Shown here piece by piece: positions 20,959 through 30,497 of a DNA stretch of 30,674 bases. Source of the DNA: Chlamydomonas sphaeroides (lineage: Eukaryota > Chlorophyta > Chlorophyceae > Chlamydomonadales > Chlamydomonadaceae); contig BDDC01000177.1 of assembly GCA_001662425.1 (NCBI GenBank), positions 1 to 30,674 on the forward strand, in the 5' to 3' direction. How positions within the stretch are numbered: position 1 is the stretch's first letter; the number at the start of each line of letters is the position of its first letter. The position numbers and the translations under genes were made by a program. The notes under the pieces are model-generated. The model did not search any database, was not told the DNA's origin, and was given only the letters and a program-made list of their open reading frames with translations.

Positions 20959-23900
20959 ATGAACACGCTTCCTCAGCTCCTGCGGCCCGGTTTCATGCAT
21001 CCGCTTTGTCAGGTCCTTCCAATGCTATGGGACCGCTTGGACGCGACTGGAAGCGCCGCCATTCGGGCCGTGTGCAAAGACGCCCACCTGCTGTACGACA
21101 AGCTGCAGGTTAGCAGCAGCAACAAAGCAACCTACATAGCTGTTTCGGGCCAAAGGAGGTTTCGTCGCGTGCAGCGAGTGCCCACAACCCCACGGCATCG
21201 CGGCTCCCCCCGAGGAGGCAAGTTGCGCAGATCCCGCGCCCTCTCCCGCCCCCGCATCCCACAGACACATCTCGACCTAAGCTTCGGGCCGCAGCAAGGT
21301 ATCGGCGATCGCGACCGCGACCGCGACCGCGACCGCGACCGCGACCGCGACCGCGACCGCGACCGCGATGCTGTCGTCCCCTTGCCACCAGAGGTGGAGG
21401 CGACGCTGCGTGGCGCCATGCAGCGAGGTACCAAGCCGGAATCGCTCTTTGTGTGCATGGGAACTGTGGACGGAGCCGAGAGCATCGCCCTGGGGTAGCA
21501 GCAGATGTGGGTCGGGGGGCTGACATGGGCAATTTAGGGCAGGCGCCGTTGGGCAGGCCGGGTCGGAATTTACCATCCCGGGGACCACCCTTTTGGGTAT
21601 GCCCCATCCAGCCTGCCCTCCGCTGACTTCCATGCTGGTTTCACATTGTCAAAGGCTGTCCCGCCCGCAACGCCGCCGGCACTTGAAACTTGGCCCTGCT
21701 GTGATGTTTGGGTACACTGGCGTGCACTTTCAAATTGAAAGTGCTTTGCAGTCAAGGCGCAAAGTCGCCTGGGAAATGAAATGCCCATAGTCGATGCGAC
21801 CGTGTTCCATGACCTCGCTTAGGGCGGTCAGGCACACTCGGCATCTGCAGCCGGGGCGCAGCGCAAGGCAGGCCAGCTTCGGACCACTCCCTACATGCGT
21901 CCCTGCCGTCTCTGCAACGAGCATCCCAACAGCCTTCATATCATCTGATGCAACGACGCCGGACCGCCCCGCATGCGGCCTGAGTGACCCCCTGCCGCCA
22001 TCCCTCCACTCACCGCTCACAGCCGTCACACACCCAGAACCACGACACGGTCACACGCCACCACCCCTGCGTCACGCCCCGCAGCCCGCAGCCTGGCCGC
22101 CCTGTCAGTGTGCGCCGGCAAGGGCCTGGCGGAGCTGCAGCTCGGCGGCAGCCCCCTCGTGACGCTGCCCATCGCGTCGGCTGTGGCGACAGCAGGCCTC
22201 AAGCACCTCGACCTGGACTTCACGGATGGCCTCCCCGACGGCGGCCGACCCGACGTCCACAACTGCGCGGTCATGGAGCTTCTGCGCCTGTGCCTGCCGA
22301 CGCTCGAGACGCTCAGCGTGCTCAACGTGTGTTCGCTACCAGAGACTGGGGTAGCATGCAGCGCTACTGACGGGCCGGATGGCGGTCCATGCTGCGCAGG
22401 CGCCGCTGCGGCACTTACCACGCCGCAGCCAGCGCAGCCTCACTCTGCCGCTGCCCGTAGCCACCCTGACACGCCGCTCCTCGCCCCTGAACCTGCCTCT
22501 GGCCCGCAGGTGCCCCACTGGCCCGGCGTCGCCCTCCAGACGCTGCCCCTAGGCGCCCGCCTGTCGTCGCTGGAGCTCAAGCTCCTGTCACCGGACACGG
22601 GTAGGGGTTGTGGCTTGCTACACAGCCAGGTGGCTGCTACAGCGGCCGGCTGACGCCTCCTGGCCCGCTGCCACCTGCACCTGTGGCCTCAAATAGAAAC
22701 CCGCGTGGAAGTCAGATTAAGGTACACGAGACAACCACCAGTACTGGCAGCCCGTGGACTCAAAGACTGCACCTGTGGCTGCAGCACGCCTGACCCACCT
22801 GCACCTGACCCCCATGCCCATGCCCCCACCCATGCACGCCTGCCCGCAGACATGCCCTCGGCGCTGTCCGCTGTTACGCAGCTGCCGGCTCTGCAGCACC
22901 TGGTGCTGCACGTCAGCAGGCAACGGGCTGGTGTCCTCGAGGCGACGGCACCCCACTGGGGCTGCCTGCGGGCGCTGACACGGCTGAGCACGGTGGAGCT
23001 GAATGTGAAGCCGCTCTTCCAGACCCGCGAAGGACCGCACGAGTTGTTTCCCCAGGCCAGGAGGAAGGTGGGCTGGCTTGTTGTTTGTAGGCCGGCAGCT
23101 CTACCGCACTGAGTCGCTGGGGTGTTGGTTACAAGTAAAGAGTAACATGCCCCGGTGGGGTGTTCAAGTGTCAAGTTTAACAGAGCCCCTCACGCGGCAC
23201 AGCACGCTCTGGGTAGAGTGGCGCGTCGGCCGTGCGCAGAGGGAATGCGGTGAGATGCGCCAGTGCGGAAGCGAAGCCCTGCGCCACCCGGAAGGAACCT
23301 GGTTCCCGGCCCAGCCCGCGTACCATGACTTGAGTTACCTGACGAGAACGGTAGCGAGTGTCGTGGTGCTAAGCAGCGGTCCGGCGCAGCACCCGCCGAC
23401 GCGCGCGCTAGTAACCCCATGCTAACAACGCAACTCGGCCCCGGCACAGCACGCCCTCAATTCAAAGTGTAGACGTACTTTTGAAACATACAGGAGCCGC
23501 CGGTGTGTGTGTGTGCGTTTGTACGCTAAGCAGTTGCCGCTGCCCCTGGCCCTCCATGCTCGTGCCAACTCCGCACGCGGCATTGCCAAGCGCTGGCAGA
23601 GACACTTGCTGTTCCCTGGCCCCTGGCCCTCCACTCCTCTCCCCTAGGTTCTAGACTTCCAGTACAACGGCACTGGCCACGCCGTGCCGCTGGGCTGCCT
23701 GCCGGCGCTGGCGCAGGCCCTGCCGGCGCTGGAGGAGCTGGAGCTGTCGGTGGGGCCGGCCTTGTGGCGGAGCAGGGCGAGGCCTTTGTCGCCGCCGTCG
23801 AGCAGGCGGGCGAGGGGTTCCGGGAGCTACGGCTGTACAACTACGACGGGCTTAGGGGGGTGGTGGCGGCGGCGGTGCGGGCGGCGCTGGCGCAGTCGCG

Positions 23901-23965
23901 GCCGGAGGTGGACGTGCGGGTGCTTTGAAGGGGCGATAACCCCGGAGGGGACCCTGTCGTCATGA
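20959..23965 (+). CDS. F-box-like / leucine-rich-repeat-like protein, tandem copy A, with a 3' frameshift
   Basis: Exons: 20959-21108, 21265-21494, 22092-22326, 22510-22600, 22850-23067, 23648-23965; phases fit. Residues 19-50 (LPMLWDRLDATGS..IRAVCK) resemble a degenerate F-box helix set and match the same place in the downstream paralogue. Exon 2 carries an Asp-Arg tract at residues 65-85. Exons 3-6 give leucine-rich repeats of the type LAELQLGG, LKHLDLDF, LQHLVLHV and LEELELSV. In the last exon the frame that matches the paralogue changes near 23750: the other frame continues with LRLYNYDGL and RPEVDVRVL to a TGA at 23926-23928, aligning with the paralogue's RPEVALAVAEMD end. The literal frame instead gives an Arg/Trp-rich tail to 23965 (413 aa). 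So this is either a slightly broken gene or an assembly error. F-box/LRR proteins are usually SCF ubiquitin-ligase receptors; that role here is inference. It lacks the exons corresponding to exons 5-8 of copy B. Confidence 0.68.
21307..21369 (+). repeat. Hexanucleotide GACCGC tract encoding alternating Asp-Arg
   Basis: A first GATCGC, then nine perfect GACCGC units and a GAT give 21 alternating Asp/Arg residues in frame inside exon 2 of copy A. Copy B has no such tract at the matching place. The perfect codon repeat points to recent slippage expansion. Confidence 0.92.
23745..23760 (+). other. Likely 1-nt frameshift site in the last exon of copy A
   Basis: Upstream of this point the leucine-rich frame is codon phase 2 (mod 3) and ends in LEELELSVG. 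Downstream, the frame with family-like sequence and a stop at 23926 is phase 1. The change equals one missing base (or two extra). The local GGGG/CCGGCC context is prone to sequencing slips. No intron of credible length can bridge the change. Confidence 0.6.
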
Positions 23966-24270
23966 TCTACTGAACAAACGTTTCTAACGTTTAAAGTGAC
24001 GCGTGACGGTGCTATTCAGCACGATGCTGCTTGTCGTTTTGCCTGCGTATGGCGGTAGCTGAGGGGGAAAAGGTGAAACTGAGCTGGGCCCGGGCGCCCA
24101 CAGTCGCAGGAGCTTCGGGATGCAGGAGTGCAGGAACGAATTATGCATGTGCAAAGTCTGACAGTATCGAGGTGGTGACAGCCAACGAGTTCTAAGCTGC
24201 GCTCCGGGCAGGAGAAGCTAACCCCAGTGGCTGTCCTTGGCTTCGGGTACGTGTCGAACACAAGCGATCA
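23966..24270. other. Short intergenic spacer between the tandem paralogues
   Basis: About 305 bp of lower-GC DNA without an exon-like frame. It must contain the 3' UTR of copy A and the promoter of copy B. No TGTAA was found. Confidence 0.5.
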
Positions 24271-27200
24271 ATGGAGCGGTTTGTCAATCTGCGGCGTGTC
24301 ATATCTTGCACCCATCGCATAGCACCTAGCGGCTGCAGCTATCATGTAGGTGCAATGCGTTATCAGAGCGCGAGCGCGAGAGGGCAGCCCAAGCAGCAAT
24401 CAGACGGCGTTGGCGCCAAGCTCGTTGACGCCCAGCAGCTACACGAGTTGCTCGGCGCCGTCTGGAATTACCTAGACGCAGATGCTCGCCTCACTGTTCG
24501 GCTGAGCTGCAAACTTGGTCGCATTCTCTATGCGTGCGAGCAGGCGAGGACCCGGCAGCGCGGTTAACCACGGATGAGCTGGGTGGTGTTGCAGTCATGG
24601 TCATGCAGTCTGCGGAGCCTCTTGACGCACAGCAAAGCGAGCTCGGCGTCGCGCTGCGCCACTCCTCCCCCACCCCGTTCTCCTCGCAGACACGCTTCCT
24701 CGTCCTGCTCGGCACCCCCGACAACGCCGCCGGACCTTCACCGAGCGAGCTCAAAGCTTCGCTGCGCGCGAACCTGTAGCGGGGCGCCAAGCCCACGACG
24801 CTCACGCTGCAAGTGGCGGCCGCGCCCAACGACGACGAGGAGGGCGTCGCCCGGCGCGAGGAGCAGACGTGCGTCTGCAGGGCGCGCATCCCAGAGGGTC
24901 GTGGGCCACATGCCGCTCCGTCCTGCGCGCCGCGCCGCTCGTGACGTGCCGCTGCGTCCCGCGCGCCGTGCCGTTCGTGACGATCGCCTCGCGTTGCGCT
25001 GCCCGCCGACAGGCTGGCCGTGCTGTCGGCCGTTGCCGGCACGAGCGTGGACCGGGTCACGCTCAGCTCATGTCCGCTCCTCACGCTGCGCGTAGTGGAG
25101 GGCATGGCGGCCCTCGGCCCCAGCGATCTCACGCTCGCCTTCGACGGCGGACTCTGCTCACAGCGACGGCGAGACGCGCAGGTCTTTGCCGCGCTCGAGC
25201 TGCTGAGAGGCTGCCTTCCCAAGCTACAGCACCTGACGCTCGACTACATTCATCACTGGCCGGGCGCCGTACTGCACACGCTGCACGCCGGCAGCGACCT
25301 GCGCACTCTGGAGCTGTACGGCATGTCGGAAGAGCTGGGTGAGCAGCGCCGGGGGGCCGTCAACACGGCACATGACAGGCTGGGGCGAGGGCTGCTGCCG
25401 CAGCCACAGGTGAAGCCACCACGAGGTGTCTTAGTAACGCTGGGCAGCTCTTCTTAGTCGGCATGTATGTACAATCGCTGTGGCCTGCCTGCCTGCCTGC
25501 CTAGCTAGGCCCTGCCGGCAGCGCGGCGGGGCGCAGCCGGAGTCCAGCGCCGGAGCGTGCAGTGAGCACGCTCCGCTCGGCCCTGCCTGCCTGCCTGGGC
25601 CCCCGCCCGCTGCTGTGCCATCCGCAGAGCTGCCGTCCGTGCTGCACCTGGTCAGCCGCCTAACGGGGCTGCGCACGTTGGCGCTCGGGGCCGCAAGCAG
25701 TCACAGCCCGCTCACCGCCGAGGACCTGGGCTGCCTGTCAGCGCTCACCGGCCTCACCAGCCTCTACCTCGACCTCGTCAGCTGCTACCAGAGCTGGACG
25801 TTGTTGCCCGGGCAGCGCCGGGGCACCTCGCGGAGGCAGCGGGTGAGCAGGTCACGCAGGGAGGGGGTGCAGGCGGGCAGGATGGCGTGTGACATGTTTG
25901 CTGCCGCCGCCTTCTGACGCCGTGCGGTGCTCGCGGCGGCCGGCCTCAGGTATGGCGCGCGCACAGCGCTAGCCTCAGCGCCGCGCTGCGGGGCATGGCG
26001 CAGCTGCGCAGGCTGGCTGCGGTAGGTCGCGGGACGTCGCGTGTGCCTGGGGCTGCAGGGAGCTGCCGCCGGCCGCCGGCTGTCACGCGCCTTTGTTGTG
26101 TTTCTCAGGGTCCGTCCCAGACGGGGCTGCCTCATGCGTACACGCTATGCGCATGGCGCCGCCACTCATCTCAACCAGCCAGCTGCGTCATCACCCCAAC
26201 TCCCCTTCCCTCCCTGCCGCCTCCCTCCCTCACCCCTCCACCCCCCAGGTGGGTCTTCACCTGGACGTGGCCCAACTGCCGCAGCAGCTCACACGGCTGC
26301 ACTTTGCTGGGCCGCTGCCACCGGCGCCAGCAGGGCAGCGGCCCCCTCCGCCCGGCGCGCTCCGCCTGCCGCCCCGCCTGCGCCACCTGTCCCTCGACGA
26401 CTCCTCGCCCTCAACCTTTGCGCCGCTCACCTCGCGCTTTCTGCCCGAGGACCTGCAAGCAGTCGTCCTGACGCGGGCCTTGTGGCGCAACCTGTGGGAC
26501 CTCAGCGTGCTCGACGGCCCCCGGCTGGTGCTGTGCGATGATGACCTCACCCACCATCCAACCGAGGGCGACCACGTGAAAGCCGTGGCGCCGCACACCG
26601 CCGCCATCACCCTCCCAGCTGCCGTGCAGCTGCTGGCGGGTCGCCAGTCAGTTGATGACGAGGGCTGCCTGCTGCTCGCCTCGCCGCGCTGGGTCCTGCC
26701 CGCACCCTCGCTGCGGGCGGAGGGGCGCTCGTGGCTGGCGGCGCTGGCGCCACTGCGGCTGCGGCGGCTGACGCTGCTCAGCATCGCAATCGACGAGGTC
26801 GACATGGCAGCGCTGGTTGCGGCCGCGCCGGAGCTCACCGTGGGTCCACAGTTATAGTTCCTCTCTGTGGCTGCCGTTCAGGGCCCTACTGCGATAGCTG
26901 GCTTGCGGGGGCGCCAGCGGCCCAGCGGTCCGGCTGGGGCCTTAGGGTCTCGCCGAGGCCTGCTCCCTCTCCCTGTGGCAGGCCCGTCGCCGCCGCGTCC
27001 AAGGGCGGGCGTGTACCGGCAGGCACCGGCAGCCGCCGGTTTCCGGGACTCATCGCGCCGTCATCAGGCGGCGGCGCAGTCCATGCCGCAGCTGCTCAGC
27101 CTGTCGCGGTGCGTGGGTGGGGGCCGGCGAGGGAGCATGTCCGCAGCGCCTGTTGCCGCGGGGGACCGCCTCAGGCCGCGCACTGGTTGTTGATGATTGC

Positions 27201-28527
27201 TTGGTTTCCATTCCCTCCCTCACCCCTCTGCCCCCCAGGTGGGTCTTCACCTGGATGCCGCCCAGCTGCCGCAGCAGCTCACACACCTGCATTTCGCGGG
27301 GCTGGCGAAGGGCGTGCCTTCGGGCGAGGGGGGCGAGGACGACGAGGAGGAGCCAAGCGACGATAGCGACGAAGAGTCAAACGACGAGGCGGGCCAGGAC
27401 GCTCATGTTGAGGCCGGCGATGAGGCGGCCATTGGCGGCGGTGGAGACAGCGGCGAGCCGGGCCCGTCCGTGCCGCGGCTGCCGTTGCCGCCTGGCCTCC
27501 GGCAGCTCATGCTCGACAACACCTCCCCCGCCGCGCTGGCTGCCCTGCACGGCCGCTGTTCGCTGCCGCCCGGCGCCACCGTCGAGCTGAGAGCCCGGCT
27601 GTGCCACGAGCGCTACCAGGACGACGTCAGTCAAGGCCCGCCCACGCTGCTGCTCAACGGCCACGACTTGGACGGGCCGGTCAGGGAGCAGGGCTTCCAA
27701 GTCATGCGCGTCGCGGCCCGCACCGCCGCCAGCGCGCTGCCCGCCGCTGTGGCGCTGCTAGCAAGCGGCGATGGCGGCAATCGTTGCGGCGGCGACGACG
27801 GCGAGCAGCGGTGGCGCTCCCTGGCCGTGGACGTCGCGGCTTTGGACTCGCAGTGGATCCAGCCGCAGCGGCGGCCGCCGGGCAGTACCGCCCCGTCATG
27901 GCTGGCGGCGCTAGCGCCGCTGCGCCTGACCTGCCTGCACATCCGGAAAGTGGCGCTCGACGAGGCAGACGTGGCGGCCATCGTGGCTCACCTGACTGGC
28001 CTGCAGGTGCGTGGGTTGGGCGGCCTGCAGGTGCGTCGTGGTTGCACCGGAACGGAACGCGTGGGCCTGCGCTGTCCGGGCCCTGTGCCGGGGCCACAGC
28101 ATTGCATCCATCAAGCAGCAACGCGCCGGCATGCCAGCCCGCCCACGCCCCCATCTATCGGCTGCCCCAACAGGAGCTCGACATCCGCGGCAGCGCCCTG
28201 TACGGCATGGTCCCGGTCGACGCCCTGCCGGCCTTGTCGCGCCTGCCGCGCCTGCGCCGCCTGCGGCTGACGACGAGCAGCGTACCGCCGCGCGGCCCCC
28301 AGGCCGGGCAGGAGCTCCACGGCTGCATCGCCGCGCTCGCCTGCATCGCCATCCACGGGCCCTCCTGCCTGGCTGAGCTGACGCTGCTGGCGAAGCGCGG
28401 CTGGGCCACGGCCGAGGCGGAGGCGGTGCTGGCGGGGGTGCGGGCGCTGCTGGAGCAGGGTGTTGTGCAGGCAGCGCGGCAGGGGCCGCGGCCGGAGGTG
28501 GCGCTTGCGGTGGCGGAGATGGACTGA
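24271..28527 (+). CDS. F-box-like / leucine-rich-repeat-like protein, tandem copy B, with an in-frame TAG and duplicated exons
   Basis: Exons: 24271-24543, 24690-24868, 25013-25338, 25628-25842, 25950-26021, 26249-26839, 27023-27112, 27239-28006, 28174-28527 (TGA). All phases agree (956 codons with stops), but codon 121 is TAG (24777-24779). Residues about 58-91 (HELLGAVWNYLDADARLTVRLSCKLGRIL) match the F-box-like start of copy A. Exons 3-4 carry leucine repeats such as LQHLTLDY, LRTLELYG and LTSLYLDL. Exons 6 and 8 are homologous, both opening VGLHLD.AQLPQQLT.LHFAG and closing SWLAALAPLRL; only exon 8 has an acidic Glu/Asp-rich insert. Exon 9 ends RPEVALAVAEMD, matching copy A's shifted frame. 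The first intron appears to use a GC donor. Exon 7 is the weakest exon. If translation stops at the TAG, only 120 residues are made, unless splicing skips it by a GTAGCG donor at 24776. It is either a degrading gene, a read-through or splice-rescued gene, or a sequence error. Confidence 0.65.
24777..24779 (+). other. In-frame TAG in exon 2 of copy B where copy A has CAG
   Basis: The frame continues for 29 sense codons after this TAG up to a donor at 24869, and the amino acids after it (RGAKPTTLTLQV) align with copy A (RGTKPESLFVCM). Copy A has CAG (Gln) at the aligned codon, so a single C-to-T change explains the stop. Other genes in the window end in TAG, so TAG is a real stop here. Confidence 0.7.
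26222..28006. repeat. Tandem duplication of a large LRR-like exon with its preceding intron tail
   Basis: The pyrimidine-rich intron end, acceptor and first exon bases at 26222-26309 match 27212-27299 at an offset of exactly 990 bp with only scattered changes, and the two exons (26249-26839 and 27239-28006) stay homologous to their ends. Both are flanked by phase-0 introns. Confidence 0.85.
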
Positions 28528-29370
28528 TTGAACCCAAGCAAGGCCAACAGACGGTCGAGCTACAAATTGAACCTTCGCAACCGGCGGTGGCAGAGGTGGA
28601 TTGACGGCTGGGCGGCAGCCCTAGGGGCTGGGCGGCACCACAGCGGGGAGACGGACTGTTTGAAGCCGCGGCGCGGGCGGCGCTGGTTGCTGGTGAGTGT
28701 GGTGCGCGTGCGTGGCAGCGCTGGGTGATGGGACCGGGATGGGGCTCGTCGCAGCGACGGCGAGAGATGATGTTGGCGCTTCTAGGTACGTGCGGATGTG
28801 TTCGGGTAAGGCTTATCAGTCTGGTGAAGATGCCCAGGTGCGCTGCAGGTGCGTGGGTTGGGCGGCCGCAGAGCCCGAAATGCGGGCCATGCAGGCGACG
28901 TGTCATCTGGGGGCGTGGGCGGGTCTGTTGATTCTTACTGTAGAAGGTAGCGGGCGAGGCGCCATGTGCTGCTGTTGTGTTTTCGTGTCGTGTCGGGTGT
29001 GTGGCAGGATGGCCGTATATCGCAACGCGGGAGAGACGCTGCGGGGCTTCTCCTATACCGAGAAGCGCTGGGGGCGGCTGAGATGGACTGCGCAGGAGGG
29101 CTCGGCAGGAATGGAGGCAGCGGGTTGGCAAAAGCGTATGGGAGAGGGTGCGGTGCAGTCAGGAGGGGCGGTGTGGCTCTAGTTTACCCGCAACCCAGTG
29201 GTGGTGTGCAGGCGAGGGTGAGGGAGAGGGGGGGGTTGCAAACGGAGAAGTAGGGCAGCGCAAGTTTGCGGGAAGGCAAAATTCACGTTTTCGCAGGTTA
29301 CAGAAATTCCTACTCTGACTTTGTTCTAGCTTATCATAAAATGGGGCAGAACGAGTTACTGGTAGTAGGC

Positions 29371-29400
29371 CTTGGACACGCTTGGACACGCTTGGACACG
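29371..29400. repeat. Three tandem copies of CTTGGACACG
   Basis: Three exact 10-bp units are seen directly in non-coding DNA between the convergent genes. Confidence 0.88.
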
Positions 29401-30065
29401 TATCGCCAAGTGACAGCCGGCGACCGGCCCAGATTGCTCCAGCCACGGTGGTCGTATGCAATCATATGCCCAAATGGTGATTCTTATGCGACGTGCCCGC
29501 CGGAAGGCTTGGAGCTGGCCGCAACAGCAAACCCCGTACATCTGAGCGCTGCGCTCTAGGTGTGTTGCCGCTTGTGATGCGTGGGTCATCGCTCCAGGCG
29601 CAGCACAGGAGGTCGCTGCAGCCCTCCAGGCCGCGGCGCCTTCACGTGTTGTTGCTGGCAGTGTAGCCCTGGACAGCACAGCGCCGCTGGCACCGTGCGC
29701 CGTGCATGCCTGTCAGCTGTGACACGACAGACCATCCCGGGCGTAAGCTCGCGGCGCTGTGCTCCCGTCGCCGCGCCGCCCGCCGCCTGCATGCGTCCTG
29801 ACATGTGTCCCCCCTCCGCCTCGGAGCATCCCTTGCCAGGTTCCGCTGGCTCCTTCCGCCGGCTTGAACGTCGGGCGCATCAGAGCCGCCCCCCACTGGC
29901 TGGTGCCTGGCGGCAGCTGGGGCCGCCCAGCGGCAACCGTTCGCATGGCCGCGACCGTCTGTTGGCTTCGCTGTAGTCCAATCACGCCGCCGCTGCGGCT
30001 GGGTTGCTGCCCACCGGCGCGGCGTTGTCGTCGAGCAAGCGACCGGGGAGCAAGCAGGTGCTATG

Positions 30066-30070
30066 TTACA
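30066..30070 (-). terminator. TGTAA polyadenylation signal of the minus-strand gene
   Basis: TTACA on the plus strand reads TGTAA on the minus strand, 225 nt past the stop codon of the terminal exon at 30295-30497. The spacing and strand fit a poly(A) signal for that gene. Confidence 0.55.
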
Positions 30071-30294
30071 CGGCAGCAGGCGGCAGCCTGCGCGGCCCCG
30101 CCGCCCGCAGCGAAACACGCCCCCCGGGCCGCACCCCAGCCCTCGCACGCGCCTGCCCCCCCAAGGACGCGCCAGGGGCGCGCCTGGCCGCAATCCCAGC
30201 CACGAACCCACGACTGTGGAGCCTCACCCAATGCTGGAGCCTCACCCATGCGCCTCCGGGTGCCGTCGGGGCCCGGCCCCCACCCGCGCGCTGG

Positions 30295-30497
30295 CTAGCT
30301 GCAGCAGGGGTCCGCGGGCAGGCCGGCCGGGTCCGCCAGCAGCGCCCAGGGTCGTGGCCGCAGCCGGACGGGACCGCAGCAGGTGGAGCCGTAGGTGGCC
30401 AGCAGCCGGGGCCAGCTGCGGCTGCCGCCGGGGCGGCACAGCCAGTTGCGGCGCAGCGAGCGGCAGCCGCCCGACAGCCAGTCCTTGGTGGTCAGGT
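30295..30497 (-). CDS. Terminal exon of an unidentified Cys/Trp-containing protein (5' part outside the window)
   Basis: On the minus strand a CCCCCAG acceptor (30499-30498) opens an exon of 203 nt, two bases into a codon, ending at a TAG. It encodes about 66 residues: LTTKDWLSGGCRSLRRNWLC, then PGGSRSWPRLLATYGSTCCG, and ends LPADPCCS. Conserved-looking Trp, Cys and Gly residues and the sharp change to C-rich intron-like sequence at 30498-30674 support a real exon. I do not recognise the family. Six cysteines in 66 residues, including two CC pairs, would suit an extracellular or lumenal protein with disulfides, but this is inference. The gene continues to the right; the TGTAA at 30066 supports its 3' end. 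Confidence 0.55.

Larger units (their letters stand above)
28528..30294. other. 1.8-kb non-coding interval between convergent genes
   Basis: This lies between copy B (+) and the minus-strand gene ending at 30295. No exon-like frame was found. It contains a 24-nt exact copy of the exon 8 end and donor of copy B at 28843-28866, three copies of CTTGGACACG at 29371-29400, and a relatively AT-rich stretch at about 29265-29345. No plus-strand TGTAA is visible; minus-strand TGTAA occurs at 30066-30070 (assigned below) and 29298-29302. Confidence 0.5.

Noticed and set aside
21277..21633. Minus-strand Val-Ala and Arg-Ser repeat proteins
   Set aside because: They are other-frame readings of the GACCGC repeat, whose Asp-Arg frame lies in a gene with homology on both sides.
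24777..24779. Recoding of TAG to glutamine
   Set aside because: The first gene, both kinase genes, the acyltransferase gene and both minus-strand genes end at TAG, so TAG acts as a normal stop in this genome.
29266..29559. A 97-codon frame in the AT-richer stretch near 29.3-29.5 kb
   Set aside because: Composition is mixed, it contains the CTTGGACACG repeat, and no splice or family evidence supports it.
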